A model generated the notes under the pieces. That model saw only the letters and a list, made by a program, of their open reading frames with translations. It did no database searches and was not told the origin of the DNA. The translations under genes and the position numbers were made by a program. DNA of 64,000 nt from Datnioides undecimradiatus (taxonomy: Eukaryota > Chordata > Actinopteri > Lobotiformes > Datnioididae), in the NCBI GenBank assembly GCA_008933995.1, contig WARS01002890.1, forward strand, positions 867,001 through 931,000. Reading direction: 5' to 3'. Positions 30,838 to 43,100 of this stretch are shown here, piece by piece; within the stretch, counting starts at the first letter, position 1; each line of letters starts with the position of its first letter.

Positions 30838-33800
30838 GGGGAGAGGGCGCATGGCGAGAGGAGGTACGTAAACCGATTGGAGGGAGACAATCAGGTTATG
30901 AGGTCAAAAGACAAGAGCAGGTGAAGAAATGAAAGAACATGGCAGGGGAAGGGAAAGGGAACAGGTGGAGATGAAATGTGAGAAAATGAGAGAGGAGGCA
31001 AAAAGACTGCGAAGGTTTGCGAAGAAACTGCACCTGTTGCACACACATTAGCCGCCGAAGGAAGCGGGACGGACACTTTAGCCGTGCACGCGAGCTCAGT
31101 ATTAAAGAAAATGATGTTGTTTTAGGCTCTGACCAATGAGACCAAGAGTTTCAGGTGCGATGAAGGCACACTGAGTGTTGTAAAAAAGCAAAAACGCACA
31201 ATGAGCCTGGTTCTGGCGACTTTAACGCCTTTAAAAAAGAAGCACGTCGATTCATTTGAAGCCTTTTATTCACTGATTTTATTATATTTCTACTTTTTTT
31301 TAAAGGTGTGTGATGATAACAGAAAGGTGACTTTGTACTCTGACTCCTGGCATTGCAATGCAGGTTTTTTGTCAGGCTGCAGGAGGGATGGGGATGGGGA
31401 TGGATAGTCTGGCCGGGGCGGAGGTTGACGGGGTGAATTGGTTTGTCAGAGCTAATGAGCTGAGCCTGGTTAATCAGGGTCTAATGGGATATCCGGGGAC
31501 GGGCAATCTCGTTAGGGAATTAGAGCAGGTCAGGCAAAACGTGCGTCACACCTGACACACAGCGAGGGCAGGGGCGAAAAGTGGATCAAGAGTCAAACGC
31601 AGAGTTTTCCCTTAAAAAAAAATGAGACGCAGGGCCGTCTGAGAAACGCTTCGGCTGCTCAAGAACAGATTTCCAGACCCGAACTCGCCAAATCATCTGC
31701 GCTTTGCAAATCTGATTTTGTGTGTCCAGGATTGGGGGGGACTGTCAAATCAAACCAGGCATAGGTAGAAACGCAGGAGGGTCAGATATATTTGGATGCT
31801 GACAGTGAGACAGGACAGGAGGGAGGTTTTGGGGTTGATCCTTGACAGGAAGTAAGGAGAGCAGGTATTGGTCTTCACTGAGAAATGATCTCATTTAGCC
31901 CCGCCCCTCTCTTTTACATCCTGTAATCTTACTTCTGGGCTTCTTCTTCTGGGAAAGGTGGGTGCACATGGGTGTCAACCTCACCTGCAGAGAGGTGGAG
32001 TCATCAGGGATGTCAAAACTGTCGCTGCTGCCCATCGGCTCTGCAGGGAGCAGTGTAACCGGGATGACTACTGGCAGCCAGAGAAGAGAAGAAACCCTGA
32101 ACCAAAGCACAACTTCCTGAAGAAACATGCTGCTGCAGACTGGAGAGAGCTGCTGCAGACAGGCTGCAGCTAATGTCAGTGTTGAACAAAACCCAAGTTC
32201 ACCATTAAGGCAAAGATCAGATTATTTGTTAAATCGCTGGTTTGAAAGCTTGAGAATGGCACACAGCACTCATCTTAATGGGTGACTCCAGAGTCCGTCA
32301 GGTTCTGGCCTTGCTCTGGGTTTATGACCCATGCTGCAGCCGGCCACCAGGGGGCGATCCAGATGTTCTTTCAGGTTGTCCATTTTTATATGTAGTCTGA
32401 GGTTTGTACAGACGCGCTCAGTATCTACAGATACATTCTATAGACACCCATGCATTTGTCTAATAATGCAACATGGACGTTGGGACATATTGCTGATCAA
32501 ATCCCAGACAATGTCAAGGCCAAGTAATACAAAGGCCGCACCTCTGTGTCAGTGCATGTGAGGACACTAAAGCCTCCACCGTGGTCTGCAGCCAACATCA
32601 GGGCTCTCAGTGAGAACACTAAAATGGTTAGATGAGCTTAATTGCCGCTGCCAGCCTGCCAATTGTCTGTTTGTCTGATTAGGACGTTGAAACACTTGGG
32701 AAATGTTTACCTCTCTGCTCGGGCTCAGGTCATGCAGCCTCGTTACTACACTGCAGCGCTAAGCCGCGAGCCTCGTCCTCATTGGTTCAGTGTCCATCTA
32801 ATCCACTGTTTGTCCTCATGCATCAGGGCTGAGATCATCAGAGATGTTTGATGGCCGCCTGGCTCTAACTTTTAGATTAAGCCTCGCCTCGGCCGCGTTT
32901 CTTTTTTTAGGGTTTGATGCGGCAGGTTTCGGCTCAGGCCCGGTGACATCATACAGTGATATCACTGTCACACAGCCCTGGCTGTCGTTTGTGCATCTGG
33001 TAATGTAAAAAATGTGCTTTTTGTGCTTTTGCATTAACACAAAAAGGGAAATGTATCCTAAACTGAGCCAAACTGACTGCTGGAGCCTTGTCTTTCACTG
33101 GAACAGCCTCGGGAGGGAAATGTCCATTAAATGTCCATTATAAATAGGAGGAATGATCACAGCATGCAGACTTTGTTTTATTCAAATGAGTCACAAAATG
33201 CAAACTAATGCTGGTCTCCATCCACTGGGACTACACAGTTAATACAAGTTGGTTCAGATAAGCAGTAGGGGGCGCTAATTCCCCCCTAAAAAACATTATA
33301 CTGTGGTAGAAGAAGGAGAAAGTGAAATAAGATGATGAAACTAAAAGAGTGTCGACCTCAGATGAAGAAGACACATTGGAAATATGATGTTTCTGTTTGT
33401 TTTGTGTATTCATGTGAGGACGGTTTACATCAGAACTGTGTGGATCAATGAGGAAACTGTTTTCAGACAGAGCAGTCATGTGAATTCAAAGTGTGCCACA
33501 CCAGAACTTACAACAGAGCTTAAGCCATTTCACTCTTTTCTAGAAAGTGTTTTAAAAGCACCTAAAGCAGCTGGAGGGTATTTTCGTTTCTCAAAACTGG
33601 CGCCGATTTTCAAAATGTTGTCATTTCCATCGACCTTTCCCAATGAAAGGGACCTAAAGACATGCTGATGCATATTCTGATGCAAATTCTTGCTGTTTTT
33701 TAAAATGTAAATCATGAGCAAGCTTTTTAAAATCTTGGAATAATAGAGTCAAACACATTTTACGGTACTTATAACTGTGCAACAGTTCGTTTTTTCCAGT

Positions 33801-36800
33801 TTTGCGTGATTTTTGGTGCATTTCCTGCACATTTTTCTGCTCGTCGTCAGGCGGCGACGCGCTAATTCTTCTCCTGCAGACATTTTTCTCTGCACTGAGT
33901 CTTTTAAGACTCCTGAAACAGAAACTTGACGATGGAAAGTTAGTGTTTAGAGTAGAGAGCCTGTGTTTCGCCCTCTCTCTCTCTCTCTCTCCCCTCTCCT
34001 TCTCTGTAAGTGTCGGCCTGTAATCCTAATGAGCTGTGACAAGAGAGGGCTTGCTGATTTCCTGATAACTCCTTGTGGTAACGAGCTCAGGAGGGAAGCA
34101 CGAGTACAAACCGTGCACTCAGCAAACACCCCCCCACCACCACCTTTGGTTTCTTCATTCAGGGCAACTCTTAGCCCACTTTGACAGGGCAGGAAGTGGA
34201 TGGGATGACATGGAGGACAGCGAATGTAGGTGAAGGTAGGACTCTCAGACCAGAGAAGAAGCGATGGAACCTCAGGGGGACACTGTGTTTTGTGTTTGTG
34301 CAGACAGCAGAGTGATGCATTAACACCTAAAGATTAAGAATAAGCAGCTAATTAATTCAGAGGAGACATGATCGGAATAAAAACTGAAAACTATCAGAAA
34401 AAAGGCTTTGAAATGATCTGATATGGAAGATAAATCGATCGTCTTTGTGTACTTAGGTACTGCTTCTGTGTCTTTTGTTATTAATCTGACCCACAAATGT
34501 CCTTCACTCAATAATAAAACTGACATTTAGTTTGATTTTTGGGAGAATGAACAAACATTCACTGATTTCCCCAAAGGAGGCGCAGCTGAAAGTAGATTTA
34601 ATCTGTTTTTTCTCTATAAGAGAAATTCCAGTTATAAACTCATGATGGAAGATTTTTCCTGGCTTCATTCTCCAACTGTAAAAATAATTTACAACAAAAT
34701 CAGGCTTTGATATTTAAGTGTTGCAGTGATATCTACAGGTCCATATGTGTCTGTAAGTGTTTTTTGCACATGAAAATGTGTCTTTTCTACTTTTGAGGGG
34801 CCCAAACTGAAACCATCTCCCCTAAAAATGGGAAAAACCCACATGCATTCACCAGAAAAATGCTAAAAATCTACTTTAGCTGCGCTTTTCCAGAATAAAT
34901 GTGGCCTGCAGGCTCCCATGCAGTCCACCGGTTGACAGCAAGAGGCTTGTGTCAGTAGTGCCACCTGCTGGGCGACAGCAACAAGAAGCATAGAAGTAGA
35001 TGAGAACAGATGACAAATCATCACAGCCTGGCTCATCAAGAGCTTATTTATTATGATTTGAGTTAAATCACATTAATATTTATTTCAAAAAGGTGTTTCC
35101 TATGTAATATTTCTCACTAAGCTAATAACAGACGGCTGTGAGTCAAACATACAGAGAAATTTCCTTTTAACTCAAGAAAATCCAGAAATCCTCACACTGA
35201 GGACATTTAGCCTTGGAATAAGGACTTCCACGATGATCAGATGTTAGTGTGCAGCTGCAAACCTGGTCAAAATCACCTGCATGCAAGTTATTAATTATAA
35301 AACTTGTATTTTAACAGCAAAGTTTTAAGTTTCTCCTGCAGTTCTCTTCAACAGTTCTCTTCAAGGAGAACTTCCCAGAAGCAGGTGAGGGAATGCCAAC
35401 AGGAATTGGAGGAATCTTGCTTTTAAATGACGAGTGCAGAGGCTGGAACCAATCAGCTCCCTGCAATAACCCTGCACAACTGCAGTCAATCAACCAAACT
35501 CACCTGCAGCCCATCAAACACTCACAGGCGCCACGGTGGGGGGTGCACATGAAGTAAAACACACTTGCATACATGTAAATGTCAATCATTGAAGGGATTA
35601 CACGTACGTGATTGGTTATTTCGCTGTCAGTCTGCTCTGAATCCTAACCACCAATCAAAGCATCACGTCAGAAGATCCAAACTAAACTACTTCTAACTAC
35701 TTATGTTACTACTGCGACCAGCATTCACTGTGTGAGCGTTGGAGCCTTGGAGAGAGAGGCTTAACATTTCAACAAAATGCAAAAAATTTGAGGTCAGAAA
35801 ACCAAAATAAATGCGCGACGCCTCGATATCGACTGAGCGGAAACAGTTGATGTAATTGTCTAAAATGGAAATGCACGAACAACTTTTTGGACTCTTTCTG
35901 AGAAAAAACGGACTCAGCTCAGGTTTTCTGGGGGGGTCATAATGACGCCTGCATCACAGTACAAACAAGGAGGAAAGAATCTGAGGTAGTTTAATTCAAA
36001 CCCGGTGCCACAGTCCAGGTGCATCTGCTGTAAATACACCGTGCTGCAACAGGAAATACATTGCACAGGCAATACAATTACATTTTCTGTCAAGATAAGG
36101 AGGAACTGTTTGAGAACGAGCTCCATTTGTTTTCCTGTCACCGCAGCCCATCATGCAACTCGCATTGAGACTGCTGAATTATTCAACTTCTTGGTGGTTA
36201 AATTTAGAAACATGGTCTGTTTGAATGCTGAAGACGTTCAGCAGCGATGTGCATTTCAACATTTAACTGAAGCCCGGCCTGACCTTCACTCTGTGACACC
36301 AGCCCCTTAAGGTTTGATTCACTCAAAGAAACACTGATAATGCTTGTCCACCATCTCCTCTGGTGTTATTGTGGAAACAGTTTGGTGACACACAGATTTC
36401 CAGGACATGAGGCTGCACATTAAAGCTGCCCAATGTATCTTTTTGCCACTTGGGGGCAGCACAGCACTTCCACACTCCCACACATTCGGAGATGCCATGT
36501 AAAACGAATCAGCTTCAACAACAGGACAAGAAAGGCGACACATGAAAATACAGAACAGTGATCTGAATTATTTATTTACAAGATCCACAGGATAAAAATC
36601 TGCACTAACTGTTTGATTCATGTTACGTTTCAAATCATTCTTATTGACACAGTATAGCAGCCATACATATCTACATGTAATTAACACCAGGACATCCTGA
36701 AAAGGTCGTATAAATCTAAAAACACATGATATTATTAATGTGTAAGGCACAAAATCACACGCTTCCCACTTTATTATCATTATAACCTGTTTTAACTAAC

Positions 36801-37123
36801 AGCAACTGACCTCTTAGCAAATACACTTCCTGTGTAATTATATAAACCCTTACAGGTGATTAATTATCTGTAATTATCTGTTATCAAAAATGGTTGTTTT
36901 CTCACAGCAGTGGGGGTATAAAACAACAAATTCCATATATTTTGCTGCATTGATATTGCACACCCTCCATTAATGAAGTAAATTTAAATTTTGCTGAAAA
37001 AGGGATGTTTTAGCTCGTATACACTCAAAGACAAGCGCAGGTCTCGAGGGAAAATGGAGCTCATGCAGCAGTTGGGTAAAACCTGAAAATGTATTCTTTG
37101 CTGATCAGAGCAGCGTCGAGGTC
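28192..37123. other. Long interval between gnb3 and the lectin gene
   Basis: About 9 kb without a recognisable gene apart from the exon-like segment at 31,985-32,040. Simple-sequence patches include purine-rich GGAA-type stretches at about 28,560-28,720, a GA run at about 30,808-30,838 and a CT run at about 33,974-33,995. Regulatory sequence of gnb3 and the 3' end of the lectin mRNA should lie at the two ends. The open frames here have no family support. Confidence 0.5.
31985..32040 (-). other. Orphan exon-like segment
   Basis: On the minus strand a 56-nt open segment translating as EPMGSSDSFDIPDDSTSLQ is bounded by a good acceptor (CTCCCTGCAG) and a strong donor (CAG then GTGAGG). The acidic and serine-rich peptide looks like a coding exon, but I recognise no family and find no partner exon nearby. 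It may belong to an unrecognised gene, to an alternative transcript of a neighbour, or be chance. Confidence 0.25.
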
Positions 37124-40100
37124 TCAGTGAGGTATGGCAGTGCTGGCGCCAGCCGGTTTCTCGCAGATGAAGCGCCAGTACATGCTGCAGGGGGCGTCGT
37201 ACCAGCTGCGGATCGCCACTCGCTCCAGCACGCGCGTTTTCACGATGTAGCCGCAGTCCTCGTCGATGTGGTTGTTGGGCTCGCCGACCTCCCAGAAGCT
37301 TCAGTTAGGAGAGACAAAAACAGACAAATCACCTTTTATTCAGCAGTGCATTTAAAGTCGAGACCAACCAATAATATCATGATGTCCATCTGTCAATCGC
37401 TCCTTGATGCTCCATTGGTTAGCTAGCTCTTTATGCTAGCTAGCTGTTGTTGCTAGCTAACAAATGCTTTTTCCAAATTCCTGTGGTTGCCACCTACATG
37501 GAGCAAACGACGCTCTTTCATGTACCTGAACTAGTACAACATCCATGTTTTTTTAGACCCGCCCACTTTAAAGCTGTCAAATCAGGTTCCTCCAAACGTT
37601 GTTGTCAGCCAGTAACATGTGGAGCAAGTGAGGAGGTCCACTTCCAGGCGTATGGTGCCTGGATGACTCTGAGTCACGCTGCTGAAGGTGGCTTGAGGTT
37701 GAGTGACAGGTGAATGTCATTATGTTACTGGTTAAAACTTATTAATTCAGGTTAAGATGAAGTTTAACAGGAAGAAATGGCTGTGACGGGTTTTAACAGA
37801 AGGAGGTTTTGTCGTAAATTGTTGAATAGTTGCTGAGTGTGATCATGTGATCTCATCAGGACTTTAATGACGCCTTAAATTAAGCATAAAAAAAAAACAC
37901 CAACAAGACAAGAAACAACAGGTATTAGCTTTGTTTCACGGACAATGTGACAGGCAATATTATTTAATGTTTCACAGACTAAATGATTTTGCCTCTACTG
38001 ATTGGATAGTACTGGGGGAATTCAGATGAAAGTCAGATGATAAAGTGATTTTGTGCCTATAAATCAGTTTTTTTAATTTACAATTTTGAAATTCACTCAT
38101 TTTTAACAAATATGTGTTCAGAGAAGCAGACTGGAGATGAACAGAGTTTCAAATCACGCAGCAACAGCTGAGCAGGACCCGGCCTGGAACAACAACATAA
38201 ATACATCTCAGCGGGAAAAGAGGAAGGGAAGGAACGTGGAGGGCAAAAGAGGAATGACAGCGGATTAGTCATCAATGCACATTTTCAAAATGAGGAAGAG
38301 AAATCAGATGGTGTGAAGAAAATCTGTTGAGTTGGCACAAAACTGGGAAAGAAACTTTGGAAAACAATAAGAGTCGACACTTGGGACAGTATATTTGTAT
38401 GTTACTGTTTCTGAGGAACGTGTCGTATCTATGATGATGAATTCCTGGATATGAGATGTTCCTCTGCAGGCGGTCCTAGCAAACGCACCGGAGCAGTACG
38501 CCATGTGAAATCATTCAAACTATATTTCAGTCGATAAATGCTGCAGCAACAATAATTATCACTTGTATCGCTTCATTGCGGAGAAGATGCCTTTGGATAA
38601 TTCATCAAGCATGGCTGAGTTTCCTCCCTTAGACCCTCAGAGCAGTTCAGCAGAGCTCTCCAACGACAGTCTGACCCTGGGTGATGGATTTACACTGCAC
38701 AACCCCTAAAACAAACAGCATGTCCTCCTGACACAGATTTTGGCGTTTGCTAACTGCTGAAGTTTGAACTCTATGGTGACGATGTGCAAATGTGCACCTG
38801 CAACTGGCCCCAAAACGTCCAGACCTGCTGGTAACACGTTGGTTGCACGATGTATTGCACAACAGCTACCACTAGCAGCTGCTGCATGGTTATTACTGGC
38901 CCATGCTGCATTCAAGAACCGCAGGAACTGTTTCAGGTCATTCTGATAGCATGTCGTAGCTAATATTCTGTCATTAGAAGCAACAGTCAATGAGTGCAAC
39001 AGTTGAAAATGACCCCTGATGCCATGGTGGAGGTCCTTAAAAAACACTCAACCAACCAAAGGTGTAATCTCATCACCCAGTGACACCATGAGTCAGTGAC
39101 AGACCCTTGGTCTGTTAGCGCCAACCCACTTTGTTGTGGTCCTGTTAAGAAAACGCTAAGACAAAAGAAAACCCAGAAGATGGAGATGACCTGACTTGTG
39201 GAAACTCCTATTTGGCTCTGACGCATGTGTTTTTCATTAGAGATCAGAGGTCACCTGCAGTGTGGCGCCCTACAGCAGTTGTAGAATCCTGCTCCAAGCT
39301 GCTGTTTGCAGGCAGATGTCACCCTGGCCTCCCTCCAGCTTTTATCTCACATCTGGAACATCTACAGCCTTCAACTCCTTCCTGACTGTCCTATTGTTCA
39401 TTTCTGTATGTATGTTTTAGCTAGTTAGCTTATAAGCATGCTAATTTGCAATAAATAGAAAGCGTAGCTGAGGCTGGTGGAAACGCCATTAGCTTTGCAG
39501 ATATTTAGCAATAAATCCAAGCATTGGACAAATGAAAACATCATGATCTGGAGCCTTGATGAAACATCAGAGCAGTTAGAAGTTATTTCTTCTTGAGGAA
39601 ACCATAAACGGTTCGGTTCTGCTCAATAAAGGCTTGTTTATATGACGTCTGCAGAAACCGTGGACCTTTGCGTCATGCGTGGGGTATCCGATGTTGTACA
39701 ACCAGCCAACAAACTGTTCTGATGGAGCAAACTGGCCCCTTGAGGCTGCTGTTCCCTAAGCAGTGCTGCTAGTGTGGCTAAAAATAAAGATCACGATGGT
39801 TTCAAATTTTGGTTCCATCCAGATAAAATAAAGGATGACTTTCCAGTGAAACAGGAAGTTTAAACTTAATATCATCATTTACCTCCTCTACTTCCCCCTA
39901 CTGCAGCTTCCCTCTGGCCTCCTGACTCTGTTAATTTGGCCTCTTTCAGTGCAAACCAGGCCAGCGGCTCACAGGCCAAAACATGTGCCAAAGTCTGTCA
40001 GTATGCGAGAGGTCAATGTTCAAAAGAGCTAAAAGCCCAGTGGTCAGTCAGTCTGTGTTTGGTTGTTTGTCCAAGTGTGTATGAATCACCGACAGCCTGG

Positions 40101-43100
40101 AATCACAGTTTGATACTTGATACCTAATAGTCTGATACTTTGAGGGTCTTCCACTACAAGCGACACATTTTGCTTTAAATGAAGTCGTCACACCCATTTT
40201 TAATTAAAAACGATGATGACTTCGATCATGACATGAACATCAGCAAGATGTAAAAACAACGACGATTGAAAAGCCAGAAACAGACCGCAGGAAACATGTT
40301 AAGACCCATGTTTTCTCCAGGAAACTGTTCCTTACAAGGATCTAGAAGTTCGATTAAGATTCCAGATCATCTATGAAACACATTCCACATACTACACACA
40401 CCGTCTATGTCATCTAGCAACCAAAAAACCCCAATTCAAGGGCCTGCTCTCTGCTGTGGAGGTACCACCAGGATAGCCATGCCATTTTCAAAGTCTTGTA
40501 GGGTTGATTTTAATAAATGGCACAGTGCAATGACACAAGACGAGATTACAGGAAGTGCTGCAGTGGAGCCGCGTTGCACAACTAGACAAGATGTGACGTC
40601 TCAGTCAGGAGGCAGATGAGGTGTGTGAAAGACGTGGACTTACCCTCCGACCAGCGGGGTACCATCCACCCATTTCCAGTGATCCTCTGTGTGCTCGTCT
40701 GTGATCCCAAACCAGAAGGCGTTCCAGTGGCCTCGGGGAAGAAGGTTCCACACGAACATCTGACAGGAAACGCGCACACAGAGGAAATGGATAAATATGG
40801 TTGAAAACCGAATTAACTGCTGTGTTTTTGCACATTTAAGTTTATTTTGTGGTTCGAGAGACAGCACAGTGCAAAGTTAAAAACCTGCAGCTCCCTGAGC
40901 GTCCACCAGAGTCTCCAGCAGCGAGTCAGTCCCCATAGACCCCCATGTTAAAATGCAGCAGTAAACATGTTTACAGCCTGGTACAAACAACGGTTTGGTC
41001 TCTGCAGCTAGTTTCCCCGTTCATGACGACTGTACGGGCTGAATTTATATAGAACTCACTCCTTTAAATCAGATTAACACCTAAAGTTATGCAGAATGAA
41101 GGGGCGGGGCTTCTTTGACAGCTATCTGCTAGCTATGTCTGGCGAGATTCAGCAAACATGTGTCTTTCATCCCTGCCTTGCTGCCACCCACAAAAAAACA
41201 CCTGTTTTCCTGTTTTGGGATTAGCGGATAGTTATGGACAATCCCACGAATGGCCACATCCAGATCCACAACCTTTGGGTGATGTCATGGTGGCTCCATA
41301 GGTTCGTGGGACTCTGATCTTATCTTTTAACATTAAATGCCATGTCTGTGGCTTTACCTGTAAATCCACTGTTGTAAGTGAAGTAACCTTCCCTGACATT
41401 TGAATTAAAACTGTGCCGGACCTGCCGACAAGCAGCAAATTACGTATCTTTGGACACTGTCTTCCATGAGAGGCTCTACTGTACCTGCTCCTCGGCCGTG
41501 TGGATGATGGCCAGGTGCCCTCCTTGGCTCTCGCAGTACGACTTGCTCTCCGGCCAATCCCTTGTGGTTCTGGAGATGAAGTAACAGCTGTTGTTGAAGA
41601 GATGCCAGTCGTCGGGGCAGAGGATGGGGGCCGCCGTCGCCTTTGGTGTTGGTTTGATCACCTCAGGAGCTGATTACGCAGGACGAGAGAGAGAGATATC
41701 AGGAACATCTAAAGACAAATCCAGTGTTTTAATATCTCAAATACAGACTTAACTCTGGAGTACCTTTAGTGGTCCTCATTGCAGCTAGTTTGGCGATCAG
41801 GTCATCCCTCTCTTTCTGCAGCGTGGATTTTTCCTGATTCAGTTTGCTGATGGAGGCCATTAAAACCGACACGTTCACATCTTGCGTCTGCTTCTGCAGC
41901 TCTGAGGTCCCTTCAGCATCACCCTGAGGTTTGTTCTTGTCTGCAGAAACAATAGGAACAATAGACCCAGTATGACTTGACTTATATGTGATCAAACAAC
42001 AACGAAAACAACAAGCGATGAAGCAAACAGTTGCTTGAATGCGTCACATTCAATAATGCACTTTTATTTGCACGCATGCACCTGCACATTTTATTTTTTA
42101 ACCACACATACTGTACATTGCCTGGCCCTATTACACCTTTTCTCGTTTCTTGGAAAACAGTAATTATTATCTTAATAAGCAGAACTGTGTGTATGTTTTA
42201 TAGCATTAATATGTCAATTCATCTAATTCTAATTCATTAAAAACCTTCACTTTGCCCTCCTCTTTGGCACTTTAGCTAATGAGCTCCTTAGAAAGCAGAA
42301 GCAGGTTTTCACCCTCCCGCCTGTTTCAACATACACATGCTAAATGTTCATAAAACACAAGGATTCTATTGGAAAACATGCTTTAAATGTGTTTATTTTA
42401 AAAAACACTGCGAAGTGAAAACCACTGTATCCTCTTTTCATTCCCCTATCCTGAAACTGCAAAATCTGCAATTTTAAATCAACTTTGCCTCAGTTTTCAC
42501 AGTGTGGCCTGATGATGAGCGACATTCACATGGTGTGGACCACAGGGTACCCTCATCTGTGTATCTAAATTACTTCCAGATTACGTCAATATACAAATAA
42601 ATGCATGAAAATCAGTATTTATTGAGAGAACAGTTTTCTAATTCAACCAAAAAGCCTCTTAAAACAAAACTTAATATAAACCTGAAAGCTTCCAGTTGGT
42701 GTACTCACAGTGTGCACTGACTGCTATGATGGAGATGAGCAGGACCGCACACAGTGTCGCCAGGCACATGGTGGCGATGCGGTAGGGCCCGGGACCGCTG
42801 GGCCTGGGGATCACTCTGACTGGGGAGACTAGGTGAGCAGCGAAGGGAGCAAAGGGTAAAGATTGGTAGCTAAAATAATTGAACAATATGATAAATATCA
42901 CAAAATATCATTTATTACTTCTCACATAAACAAAAATGTTAAAAGTAGTAAGAGGCTCTCTTGGATTTTGCAGCTGATGGTTCTAACCATTAGTAACGGG
43001 GTGCCCCAGGGCGCTGTTCTTGGCCCATTACTATTAACATTACACAAAAACAATATCATGAGTCCTTAACAGTACACGAATGTGCATTATTATGCAGATG

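Noticed and set aside
36319-36543. Frame of 75 codons on the minus strand past the lectin 3' end
   Set aside because: No domain similarity; the stretch around 36,440-36,480 resembles a dispersed repeat and the rest is AT-rich.
38650-39060. Antisense open frame of 113 codons in the last lectin intron
   Set aside because: No recognisable domain, no splice support; probably a repeat-derived or chance frame.
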